Shown: one piece after another, positions 35,601 to 43,100 of the stretch | Layout: each line of letters opens with the position of its first letter | Position numbering within the stretch: the first letter of the stretch is position 1 | NCBI GenBank assembly: GCA_023451735.1 | Contig: JAEXYH010000060.1 | Span: 1 to 64,000, forward strand | From: Pseudomonadota bacterium | GTDB lineage: Bacteria > Pseudomonadota > Alphaproteobacteria > Rhizobiales > Rhizobiaceae | Reading direction: 5' to 3' | Length of the DNA stretch: 64,000 bases | The notes under the pieces: model-generated | The model's database searches: none | Told to the model about the DNA's origin: nothing | The model's input: the letters and a program-made list of their open reading frames with translations, nothing else | Program-made: the position numbers and the translations under genes

Positions 35601-35802
35601 CATTGTCGGAATGATACCGCTCGTGCTTGCAAACGGCGCCGGCGCCAGTGCAAGCAAGTCGATCGGGATCTCAGTCGTTAGCGGTATGCTGATATCGACC
35701 ATTCTTTCGATTTTCGTCGTACCTGCCCTCTATATAATCTTCCGGGCTGTCGAGGAACGCTGGAAGCCGATGGAGGAGCCCGGCGAGCTGCCGAGCTCCT
35801 AG
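32656..35802 (+). CDS. RND multidrug efflux pump (HAE-1/AcrB type)
   Basis: A 1048-residue inner-membrane proton antiporter, the full length for AcrB-like pumps, with twelve helices and two large periplasmic loops. Visible landmarks: the N-terminal FSRFFIERPVLANVIALLTI, the loop motif NGVPGMLYMQSTSASDGTYS, the paired proton-relay Asp residues in IGIVVDDAIVIVEGA (helix 4), and the relay Lys in ALAAKNAILIIEFARE (helix 10). Exports hydrophobic or amphiphilic compounds from the periplasm together with the adaptor. An outer-membrane factor must come from elsewhere in the genome. Its stop codon is in the same frame as the MetE fragment that begins within ten bases. Confidence 0.95.
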   Translation: MFSRFFIERPVLANVIALLTILIGAIAFLQLPIAQYPNIVPPTVQVQARYPGASAKTLMDTVALPIEQQVNGVPGMLYMQSTSASDGTYSLTVTFDIGTDADEAQILVQNRVDAANAQLPSSVQSQGVTVRKRSTSILAFVTLDATNPEFDSLFLANYATINLKDEIARVPGVGDVTVYGAGDYAMRIWLDADRLQARGLKPSDVVNAVQSQSQTVSGGQIGMPPVNSGQAFQTPIEISGRLDEVEQFEEVVVKSDTKTGAITRLRDVARVELGSKSYGQVFRVNGKASASLAISQLPEANALDVAQAVERRMGDLANAFPQGLTYSVPFNTTAFVNAAVESVYATLIEACVIVLVVILLFLQDWRAMLVPATTVPVTLIGAFAAMAVLGFSINMSTLFALVLAIGIVVDDAIVIVEGAARHMSEGLQPPQAAEKAMEELFGPIIGITLVLVAVFLPAAFLPGLTGKLYQQFALVIAATAIISAINAITLKPVQAALWMRPIKPVEDRNFIFRWFDRGFNHLEDGYTAFLGWLMRFRYMVATFTAVVVTLAFVGLSKVPTGFLPLEDQGYLVASVQLPSGASLERTDQSLKQVQERLKEQPGVADVITVAGVSLLDNNAPLPSAGLAYIVLKPWNERGKSESLLPIYQSISRRLADLDDGRAVAVPPPSIQGIGNTAGFSMIVGLTDGSGDFNRLADIASGVASEAMKASPLQGVQVNANFNTPQLAVNVDRTKATKLGVAIGDVFNTLSGYLGSAYVNQFTHFGKTFQVYVQAEGSYRSVVEGIDRLRVPNASGSLVPISSVVEVSETVGPSLISLYNMRPATSVVGRPQSNISSGDAMQIMEKAAARVLPAGATTDWTAVSYQEQLAGNQIYIAFGLALVLVYFVLAGQYESWLGPLPVIFSVPLALAGTVALLLALGLQNTLYTQIGLVLLVALAAKNAILIIEFARELRIKHGKSLLDSAVIAGKLRFRPILMTSIAFIVGMIPLVLANGAGASASKSIGISVVSGMLISTILSIFVVPALYIIFRAVEERWKPMEEPGELPSS

Positions 35803-35811
35803 GGACCTGAA

Positions 35812-36189
35812 CATACCCATATGTGCTATTTGGAATTCAACGACATCATAACGGCGATTGCAGCGATGGATGTTGACGCCATCTCGATTGAAACATCGCG
35901 GTCGAAGATGGAATTGCTCGATGCTTTTGCCAAGCGTGACTATCCCAACGAGATAGGACCAGGCGTGTATGACATCCATTCGCCGCGTGTGCCCACGGTG
36001 GAGGAGATGAACGCGCTTCTGTCTCCGGCCAAGACGCGTCCCAAGGATGACCAGCTCTGGATTAATCCCGATTGCGGGCTTAAGACCCGCAAATGGGGTG
36101 AGGTGAAGCCTGCTCTCATCAATATAGTGAAGGCAGCGCGTGCGCCTCGCCTTGAGGCGATCGGCAGGCGGTATACAGCGACCGCATAG
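35812..36189 (+). pseudogene. metE: C-terminal fragment of cobalamin-independent methionine synthase MetE
   Basis: About 125 codons matching the end of MetE: HTHMCYLEFNDIITAIAAMD, then SIETSRSKMELLDAF, PNEIGPGVYDIHSPRVP and LWINPDCGLKTRKWGEVKPA. The His and Cys of HMC, the Glu of IETSR and the Cys of NPDC correspond to the four zinc ligands known in E. coli MetE. The other ~85 percent of the enzyme is missing, so it cannot work as a methyltransferase. Homology begins at about 35812, ten bases past the RND stop and in its frame; an ATG at 35821 could start translation but would drop the first ligand. No good ribosome binding site is seen. Confidence 0.85.
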
Positions 36190-36321
36190 GCGTCCCATGG
36201 TGCTCGCGGAAGTCGATCATTGTCGGGCTTCCGCGTTCTGCTCAAAGTAATCCCCAGCCGTATGTGAGACCGTCCATCATAATTGTTGACGGAAATTTCA
36301 CCTCGTCTACTATATCTAGTG

Positions 36322-36514
36322 TTAGAGGTTCTTCCGATTCGCGTCGGAAGCTAAGACGGGAATACGGTGCGCTAGGTTCATGAAGGGCCTAGCAATGCCG
36401 AAGCTGCCCCCGCAACTGTGAGCGAGGAGCATCCGCTCGAGAAGCCACTGAAACCTTCAGGTTTCGGGAAGGCGAGATGGATGTGACGACCCGCGAGCCA
36501 GGAGACCTGCCTCA
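36322..36514 (+). ncRNA. Cobalamin (B12) riboswitch controlling nrdHIEF
   Basis: The conserved blocks appear in order: GAGGTTCTTCC with its complementary GGAAGC, AAGACGGGAATACGGTG, GCCGAAGCTGCCCCCGCAACTGTGA (written here as the B12-box region at about 36408-36422), GAAGCCACTG, GGGAAGGCG and the closing GACGACCCGCGAGCCAGGAGACC. This is a complete B12 aptamer. In related bacteria such elements repress B12-independent isozymes when adenosylcobalamin is plentiful. It starts about 450 bases ahead of nrdH with no gene in between. Confidence 0.93.
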
Positions 36515-36661
36515 AGCAAAACGTCCACGGGCGGGGTGTCCGGATGGTCGCGTTTATCGTGCGGGATGTTTCCGCGCGTGCGCTTCCCCGAACAGTCCGC
36601 ATGAGCCACTTCGGGGTGAAGTTATATGTTTTTGAGTTTCGATCCACGTCAACACGAATGA

Positions 36662-36679
36662 CGGGCGCCTGGGCGCCCG
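36662..36679 (+). terminator. GC-rich hairpin between the riboswitch and nrdH
   Basis: CGGGCGCC and GGCGCCCG form an eight-base perfect stem with a two-base centre. There is no T-run after it, so it is not a standard terminator, but it may be part of the riboswitch expression platform or a transcription pause. Pairing with the aptamer could not be resolved by eye. Confidence 0.4.
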
Positions 36680-36775
36680 GCAACTTTCTGCTGTTGCCTT
36701 CTATCCATTTCTTTTGCCCGGACATCGGCGGATGTCCGAACGCTTTTGCACGTCTATCTGACACGAGGATGACCG

Positions 36776-37009
36776 ATGACCATTACCGTTTACAGCAAAC
36801 CCGCCTGCGTCCAGTGCACCGCGACCACCCGCGCTCTCGATCGCCAGGGTGTAGATTACACGATCATCGATGTTTCCGGCGACGCCGCAGCCTACGAGCT
36901 TGTGCAGAGGCTTGGCTACCAGCAGGTACCGGTCGTTGTCGCCGGTGAGCGGCACTGGGCCGGGTTCCGACCAGATATGATCAGCAGCCTTTCCTCGGTT
37001 GCAGCCTGA
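36776..37009 (+). CDS. nrdH: NrdH glutaredoxin-like redoxin
   Basis: A 77-residue redoxin with the thioredoxin-fold start TITVYSKPACVQC; C11 and C14 form the redox CVQC pair. The middle has the QVPVVVAGERHWAGFRPDMI segment with the cis-Pro and the typical GFRPD end. NrdH delivers electrons to the class Ib ribonucleotide reductase NrdEF. First gene of nrdHIEF, downstream of the B12 riboswitch, five bases ahead of nrdI. Confidence 0.95.
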   Translation: MTITVYSKPACVQCTATTRALDRQGVDYTIIDVSGDAAAYELVQRLGYQQVPVVVAGERHWAGFRPDMISSLSSVAA

Positions 37010-37014
37010 GCGTA

Positions 37015-37422
37015 ATGGGTGGGCTGGTATATTTTTCCACCAAATCGGAAAACACCCGCCGTTTCGTCGCGAAACTGGGCCTTGAGGCCCGGCGTATCCC
37101 AATCATCAGTGACGAGGCACTTGCCGTCGACGCGCCTTTCATCCTGATCGTTCCGACCTATGGCGGCGGCGAAAGGAACGGTGCCGTGCCGAAACAGGTG
37201 ATCCGCTTTTTAAATGATGCGGACAACCGCAAGCACATCCGGGGCGTGATTACCGCCGGCAACACCAATTTCGGCGCAGCCTTCGGCCTCGCCGGCGACA
37301 TCATTTCCGCCAAGTGCAAGGTGCCGTTCCTTTACCGGTTCGAGCTTCTCGGCACACCGGATGACGTCGCTCAAGTTAAACACGGATTGGAACGATTTTG
37401 GACGCGACAAGCTCTTCTGTAA
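37015..37422 (+). CDS. nrdI: NrdI flavodoxin-like protein
   Basis: A 135-residue flavodoxin-fold protein: GLVYFSTKSENTRRFVAKLG at the start (FMN phosphate loop), FILIVPTYGGGERNGAVPKQ in the middle and ITAGNTNFGAAFGLAGDIIS further on. NrdI supplies the oxidant that assembles the dimanganese-tyrosyl radical of NrdF. It lies between nrdH and nrdE; the nrdE region begins just beyond its stop. Confidence 0.95.
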   Translation: MGGLVYFSTKSENTRRFVAKLGLEARRIPIISDEALAVDAPFILIVPTYGGGERNGAVPKQVIRFLNDADNRKHIRGVITAGNTNFGAAFGLAGDIISAKCKVPFLYRFELLGTPDDVAQVKHGLERFWTRQALL

Positions 37423-37454
37423 TTCGGGACGCGGGCGAAAAACCGCCTGGCAGC

Positions 37455-39599
37455 ATGGCTCAGGCGAAGCCGATAAAGGCTGCCGAGACCGGTCTCGACT
37501 ACCACGCACTGAACGCCATGCTGAACCTCTATGATGAGAGTGGAAAGATCCAGCTCGATAAAGACCGCGAGGCGGTCAAGCAGTATTTTCTCCAGCATGT
37601 GAACCAGAACACCGTCTTCTTCCACAACCTGCGAGAGAAGCTCGATTACCTTTTGACCGAAGGCTATTACGAGCAGCAGGTTCTGGACCAGTATTCGTTC
37701 AATTTCGTCCGCGACCTGTTCGACCACGCCTATGACAAGAGGTTCCGCTTCCCGACCTTTCTCGGGGCGTTCAAATATTACACGTCCTATACGCTGAAGA
37801 CATTTGACGGGAAACGTTATCTCGAGCGCTACGAGGATCGTATCTGCATGGTAGCGCTGACGCTGGCGCGCGGTGACGAGAAACTTGCACGCGCCATGGT
37901 CGACGAGATCATCTCCGGTCGTTTCCAGCCGGCAACCCCGACCTTCCTCAATGCCGGCAAGAGGCAGCGCGGCGAACTTGTCTCCTGCTTTCTGCTGCGC
38001 ATCGAAGACAATATGGAATCGATTGCGCGTGGCATCAATTCGGCGCTACAGCTTTCCAAGCGCGGCGGCGGTGTTGCCCTCTCGCTCACCAACCTGCGGG
38101 AGGCCGGCGCGCCGATCAAGCAGATCGAGAACCAGTCTTCCGGCGTTATCCCGGTGATGAAGCTGCTGGAAGACAGCTTCTCCTACGCCAACCAGCTCGG
38201 CGCACGTCAGGGGGCAGGGGCCGTCTATCTCAACGCTCATCACCCAGACATCATGCGCTTCCTCGATACCAAGCGCGAGAATGCTGACGAGAAAATCCGT
38301 ATCAAAACCCTTTCACTTGGCGTCGTGGTGCCGGACATCACGTTCGAACTCGCCAAGAATAACGAGGATATGTACCTGTTCTCGCCCTATGACGTTGAGC
38401 GCGTTTATGGCGTTGCCTTCAGCGAGATCTCGGTGACGGAAAAATACGAGGAGATGGTCGCCGACAGACGGATCAAGAAGAAGAAGATCAAGGCGCGTGA
38501 ATTCTTCCAGGTGATTGCCGAGATCCAGTTCGAGAGCGGTTATCCCTACATCATGTTCGAGGACACGGTGAACAGGGCGAACCCGATTGCCGGGCGCATC
38601 ACCATGAGTAACCTCTGCTCGGAAATCCTACAGGTCAGTGACGCCAGCACTTACAATGCCGACCTGTCCTACGATCATTTGGGTAAGGACATTTCCTGCA
38701 ATCTCGGCTCGCTGAATATCGCTGCAGCGATGGATTCCTCCGATTTCGGCAAGACGATCGAGACCTCGATCCGTGCACTCACTGCTGTCTCCGACATGAG
38801 CAACATCACGTCGGTTCCGTCCGTCGCCAAGGGCAATGCGAACAGCCACGCGATCGGGCTTGGCCAGATGAACCTGCACGGTTATCTCGCCCGCGAACGG
38901 ATCTTCTACGGCTCGGAAGAAGGCGTCGATTTCACCAACTTGTATTTCTATACGGTGACGTATCACGCCATCCGAGCCTCGAACAGATTGGCGGTCGAAC
39001 GCGGTCAGAGCTTCACAGGTTTCGAGAACTCGAAATATGCGTCCGGCGAATATTTTGACAAATATGCCGAACAGGAATGGAAGCCTGCGACTGAGCGCGT
39101 AGCGGAGCTGTTCGAAAAGGCCGGTATCCACATTCCGACGCAGGAAGACTGGCGGCAGTTGAAGACCGAGGTCATGCAAGGCGGGCTCTATAACCAAAAC
39201 CTGCAAGCCGTGCCGCCGACCGGGTCGATCTCCTACATCAACCACTCGACCTCCTCGATCCACCCGATCGTGTCCAAGATCGAAATCCGCAAGGAAGGCA
39301 AGATCGGCCGTGTCTATTACCCGGCCGCCTTCATGACCAACGACAATCTTGACTATTATCAGGATGCCTACGAGATCGGGCCTGAAAAGATCATCGACAC
39401 CTATGCCGCGGCTACCCAGCATGTCGATCAGGGTCTGTCGCTGACGCTATTCTTCCGCGACGCGGCGACCACCCGTGATATCAACAAAGCGCAGATCTAC
39501 GCCTGGAAGAAGGGCATCAAGACTATCTACTACATCCGCCTTCGCCAGATGGCGCTAACCGGCACGGAAGTGCAGGGTTGCGTATCGTGTGCGCTTTGA
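37455..39599 (+). CDS. nrdE: Class Ib ribonucleotide reductase large subunit NrdE
   Basis: A 714-residue catalytic subunit that reduces ribonucleoside diphosphates to the deoxy forms. Seen: PATPTFLNAGKRQRGELVSC with one active-site Cys, NLCSEIL with the catalytic Cys region, ISCNLGSLNIA, the PPTGSISYINHSTSSIHP loop and the C-terminal CVSC pair (EVQGCVSCAL) that is re-reduced by NrdH. There is no N-terminal ATP-cone, as expected for class Ib. I prefer the ATG at 37455 (MAQAKPIKAAETG); a TTG at 37398 could extend it by 19 residues and overlap nrdI. Confidence 0.95.
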   Translation: MAQAKPIKAAETGLDYHALNAMLNLYDESGKIQLDKDREAVKQYFLQHVNQNTVFFHNLREKLDYLLTEGYYEQQVLDQYSFNFVRDLFDHAYDKRFRFPTFLGAFKYYTSYTLKTFDGKRYLERYEDRICMVALTLARGDEKLARAMVDEIISGRFQPATPTFLNAGKRQRGELVSCFLLRIEDNMESIARGINSALQLSKRGGGVALSLTNLREAGAPIKQIENQSSGVIPVMKLLEDSFSYANQLGARQGAGAVYLNAHHPDIMRFLDTKRENADEKIRIKTLSLGVVVPDITFELAKNNEDMYLFSPYDVERVYGVAFSEISVTEKYEEMVADRRIKKKKIKAREFFQVIAEIQFESGYPYIMFEDTVNRANPIAGRITMSNLCSEILQVSDASTYNADLSYDHLGKDISCNLGSLNIAAAMDSSDFGKTIETSIRALTAVSDMSNITSVPSVAKGNANSHAIGLGQMNLHGYLARERIFYGSEEGVDFTNLYFYTVTYHAIRASNRLAVERGQSFTGFENSKYASGEYFDKYAEQEWKPATERVAELFEKAGIHIPTQEDWRQLKTEVMQGGLYNQNLQAVPPTGSISYINHSTSSIHPIVSKIEIRKEGKIGRVYYPAAFMTNDNLDYYQDAYEIGPEKIIDTYAAATQHVDQGLSLTLFFRDAATTRDINKAQIYAWKKGIKTIYYIRLRQMALTGTEVQGCVSCAL

Positions 39600-39627
39600 T
39601 CTCGCTGCCTGACGTCTGGGAAATACA

Positions 39628-40617
39628 ATGAACGTTCAAGTCAAGACCAAGGCCGCGAAGCCCGCAGCCGCCATTCGCGCCATCAACTGGAACCGCATCG
39701 AGGACGACAAGGACCTCGAGGTCTGGAACCGGCTCACCAGCAATTTCTGGCTACCGGAAAAGGTGCCGCTCTCCAATGATATTCCGTCCTGGGCAACGCT
39801 CAAAGCCAATGAGCAGCAGCTCACCATCCGCGTTTTCACCGGTCTGACACTGCTCGACACTATCCAGAATGGTGTGGGCGCGGTGCGCCTGATGGAAGAT
39901 GCCGTGACGCCGCATGAGGAGGCCGTGTTTTCCAACATCTCCTTCATGGAAGCTGTCCACGCACGCTCCTATTCCTCGATCTTTTCGACACTTTGCCTGA
40001 CGCCGGATGTCGATGATGCCTATCGCTGGTCCGAAGAAAGTGAATTTCTTCAGCGCAAGTCGGCGCTGATCATGGAGCAGTACGAAAGTGGCGATCCGCT
40101 GAAGAAGAAGGTCGCCTCGGTTTTACTCGAAAGCTTTCTGTTCTACTCGGGCTTCTACCTACCTATGTATTGGTCGAGCCGTGCCCGCCTCACCAACACC
40201 GCCGACCTAATCCGCCTGATCATCCGCGACGAGGCCGTGCATGGTTATTACATCGGCTACAAGTTCCAGCGCGCGGTCGAGCTTTTGCCGGAGGTGAAGC
40301 GTCAGGAGATCAAGGACTTTGCATTCGACCTGCTGCTCGAACTTTATGACAACGAGGCGAAATATACGGAAGCGCTTTACGATGGTGTCGGGCTGACCGA
40401 GGACGTGAAAAAATTCCTCCACTACAATGCCAACAAGGCGCTGATGAACCTCGGCTACGAGGCGCTCTTCCCAGCCGAGGCCTGCAAGGTCAACCCGGCG
40501 ATCCTCTCGGCATTGTCCCCCAATGCCGATGAAAACCACGACTTCTTCTCCGGCTCCGGATCGTCCTATGTGATTGGCAAGGCGGTCGCTACCGAAGACG
40601 AGGACTGGGACTTCTAA
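39628..40617 (+). CDS. nrdF: Class Ib ribonucleotide reductase small subunit NrdF
   Basis: A 329-residue ferritin-like radical subunit. Metal ligands are in TPHEEAVFSNISFMEAVHARSY and in LIIRDEAVHGYYIGYKFQ; the radical Tyr is in MEAVHARSYSSIFSTL-like context of helix C, and the conserved FLFYSGFYLPMYW follows. The C-terminus (ATEDEDWDF) has the acidic/aromatic tail that docks into NrdE. Completes the B12-independent, oxygen-dependent reductase. Last gene of the nrdHIEF operon. Confidence 0.95.
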   Translation: MNVQVKTKAAKPAAAIRAINWNRIEDDKDLEVWNRLTSNFWLPEKVPLSNDIPSWATLKANEQQLTIRVFTGLTLLDTIQNGVGAVRLMEDAVTPHEEAVFSNISFMEAVHARSYSSIFSTLCLTPDVDDAYRWSEESEFLQRKSALIMEQYESGDPLKKKVASVLLESFLFYSGFYLPMYWSSRARLTNTADLIRLIIRDEAVHGYYIGYKFQRAVELLPEVKRQEIKDFAFDLLLELYDNEAKYTEALYDGVGLTEDVKKFLHYNANKALMNLGYEALFPAEACKVNPAILSALSPNADENHDFFSGSGSSYVIGKAVATEDEDWDF

Positions 40618-40794
40618 GCCATTGACATTTCGATGACTATCTCCTGCGACGAAAGATAACAATAGCGGGGTCGTGAGTTCGACTCCGCTCAAGACCGAAT
40701 ACACGCCCGAACCGTTCATCAGAACCGAGGACAGGCTCACGCTTTTAGCTGGCATAAAAGTCATCGTCGCGCATATGGATGCCACTCTCGACGT

Positions 40795-41361
40795 GGCCAT
40801 GGCGTCTCGTCGCCCATGCTCGATGCTTGGTCGTCTAACCAGTTCCTAGCCAAACAGGTTCAGGATATGGGATGCTACAGCGTGGTCTGGCCACACATCA
40901 GCACAGCAGAGGAATTTTATAACGTGGTCGCCGCATGATACTGGGGCGTTTCGCAACAGGAGTATTACGAGCGTGCCGACGTCTGGCCGCTTGCGCCTCG
41001 TGGAGATATCCTGACGATCTTGCAGATCGAGGACACGGTGGGGATCGACAATCTCCCCGACATACTGCGGAACGTTCCCGGGATCGGCGTTATCCTGATT
41101 GGCGAGGGAGATCTCAGCCAGGAACTGGGTTATCCGCGACAGACCGAGCATCCCGCCGTTATGGAGGCCATCGATGCTGTCGCGAGAATTTGCACCGAGC
41201 GCAAGGTCGTCGTTGGCCACACTCACGCAAGCGCCTCAAATGCTTCACGGCTGATTCAGCAAGGTTTCCGTTTTTTCATGTGTGCGGCACCCCGGAGCTT
41301 TGGCCCGTTGAATGCACTGAAGGATGCTTGTTCGGTGACGAGGCCACTTGTCGGTGCCTGA
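40795..41361 (+). pseudogene. HpcH/HpaI-family aldolase pseudogene
   Basis: A single reading frame from about 40795 reads SSSPMLDAWSNQFLAKQV, then CYSVVWPHISTAEEFYNVVA, a TGA at 40936, and continues with WGVSQQEYYERADVWPLAPR, GDILTILQIEDTVGIDNLPD and GVILIGEGDLSQELGYP to a normal end. The metal Glu (QIEDT) and Asp-type (GEGDLSQ) positions survive. The N-terminus with the His and Arg active residues is lost, and about 25 residues seem missing around the stop. A decayed relative of the aldolase at 21546-22334. Confidence 0.78.
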
Positions 41362-41418
41362 TCGCTGACACGAGCGGATTATGGTCTCCTTGAAGCTCTC
41401 CGGAGCATGCGGCCGTGG

Positions 41419-43098
41419 TTACACTGCTACAAAACCGCTGCGCCGCAAAAGGGCGATCAGGCAAAGCGGCACAAGGGTCGTGAGGATGATGGTGACGAAC
41501 GCCATGGCCATACCAAGTCCGATCGATCCCTGTTCGAATTGCCGCCAGATGAAGACTGAAATTGTCTGCATGCCGACGGGAGCAACGAGCAGCGATGCGA
41601 CGAGCTCGCGCGTGGCGACAGCGAAAACCAAAAGCATCGACGTGATAAGGCTCGGAGCAATCAACGGAAGCAGGATCCGGCGAAAAGCAACGAGGTTTGA
41701 GGCACCGCATACACGCGCTGCAGCTTCCAGATTATCGCCGATCTGCTGAAGGGCTGCAGTCGTGTAACGTACAGGCTGCGGCAGGAGGATGCAGCAATAG
41801 GCGAGGAGGAGGATGACCGGTGTGTTGTAAGGCGTAATCAGCAGCCCGGGATAATTCCAGGCGAGGATGAGGCCGACGGCAACGACAACTCCCGGCAGTG
41901 CATTCGGCAATACGGTCATTGTATCCAACAGAAGGCGGCCGCGGAAACGGGTCTTTACCACCGCATAGGCCGAAATTGCACCGAGAAATCCAGTCAGCGC
42001 TGCTGCCGAAATCCCAAGTAGTAAACTATTGGTAAGCGCCTTCAGCGCGCCGGCCGTGTCGCTGGCGATCGAGGAGAAATTCGAAAGTCCAAGATTGCTC
42101 CAGACCAGCCCACCGGAGACCGTATTTGAGAGGGCTGTAGACAGGATCGCGAAGAGCGGCATGACCGTCGCAAGCAGAGTTACGAAGGCAAAAAGTGCCA
42201 GGACCGGAATCTTGTAAAGGCCAAGCGGCCGCTTGTCCTTGTTTTGGGGCTTGCTGCCTGTTGTGATGTAGGAACGGTGGTTCAGTATCCAGCGCTGAAC
42301 GAGGAAAGCCACAAGCGCTAGCAGCACTAACAACAGCGAGAAAACCGATGCGCCGGGTAGATCTACCGGCCAGTCCGACACGCGAAGGTCGATTTCAGTC
42401 ACCAGGACTTCGAAACCCGCTCTGCGTCCCAGCGCGGTAGGGGTTCCGTATTCTTCGATCGCGGCAGAAAAGACGAGCAGCATGCTGGCGGCCAAGCCCG
42501 GTGTCGAGAGCGGCAAGGTGATGCGCCAGAAGGCCTTTGATGGCGCCGCGCCAAAAACCCGGCCGACATCGGCGTAGCGGGAACCGACAGCCTCGATCGT
42601 GCGGGAAAGAGCGAAATAGACGAGCGGAAACGTGTTGAGGGCCATCACCGCCGTCATCCCGCCTAGCGAGAAAAGAAAGCCCGAAAGGTTGAAGCCGAAA
42701 AGCTGCTGCAGATAGCCTCGCGGTTGTAGCGTCATGATCCAGCCAAGTGTCGCTATATATGGCGGGATCATGAAGGGAACAAGCAGAGCGACGTCCCAGA
42801 AGAGTGCCAAAGGAACCCTGAACAGAGCACGTGCAAGCGCCAGTGGGATCGCCAGAAGCGCCGCCACTCCTGCAACCAGCACGCCAAGCAACACAGTATT
42901 GCCGCCCATCCGCCAGAGCTTTGAGTTGTCAAACAGGCCTGTAATATGCGTAAAAGGCGCGGCGAACGAGCCGCGCCCCAACTCGGGAAAGATCCCTTGC
43001 AGGATGATAGCGACGAATGGCACTGCGACCACCAAAATCAGGCCGGCCGTTGCCAGCCAGGTTATGGACCTTGATGTCGAAGTGCCATGTGCTTTCAT
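41419..43098 (-). CDS. ABC transporter permease, two fused domains (iron/phosphonate type)
   Basis: A 559-residue membrane protein with about twelve helices and two ATPase-contact regions: RYADVGRVFGAAPSKAFWRITLP (about residue 195) and DNLEAAARVCGASNLVAFRR (about residue 470). This FbpB-like layout is shared by iron(III), thiamine and 2-aminoethylphosphonate importers. It is the last gene of a minus-strand operon (ATPase, binding protein, permease), with its ATG two bases after the binding protein stop. Confidence 0.92.
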   Translation of the reverse strand: MKAHGTSTSRSITWLATAGLILVVAVPFVAIILQGIFPELGRGSFAAPFTHITGLFDNSKLWRMGGNTVLLGVLVAGVAALLAIPLALARALFRVPLALFWDVALLVPFMIPPYIATLGWIMTLQPRGYLQQLFGFNLSGFLFSLGGMTAVMALNTFPLVYFALSRTIEAVGSRYADVGRVFGAAPSKAFWRITLPLSTPGLAASMLLVFSAAIEEYGTPTALGRRAGFEVLVTEIDLRVSDWPVDLPGASVFSLLLVLLALVAFLVQRWILNHRSYITTGSKPQNKDKRPLGLYKIPVLALFAFVTLLATVMPLFAILSTALSNTVSGGLVWSNLGLSNFSSIASDTAGALKALTNSLLLGISAAALTGFLGAISAYAVVKTRFRGRLLLDTMTVLPNALPGVVVAVGLILAWNYPGLLITPYNTPVILLLAYCCILLPQPVRYTTAALQQIGDNLEAAARVCGASNLVAFRRILLPLIAPSLITSMLLVFAVATRELVASLLVAPVGMQTISVFIWRQFEQGSIGLGMAMAFVTIILTTLVPLCLIALLRRSGFVAV

Positions 43099-43100
43099 GA

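Noticed and set aside
36544..36948. Plus-strand frame covering the region after the riboswitch and the start of nrdH
   Set aside because: Runs out of frame through nrdH; no domain; the region is leader RNA.
37398..37454. Longer NrdE starting at TTG 37398
   Set aside because: It would overlap nrdI and add residues not typical of NrdE; the ATG at 37455 gives the family start. Not fully excluded.
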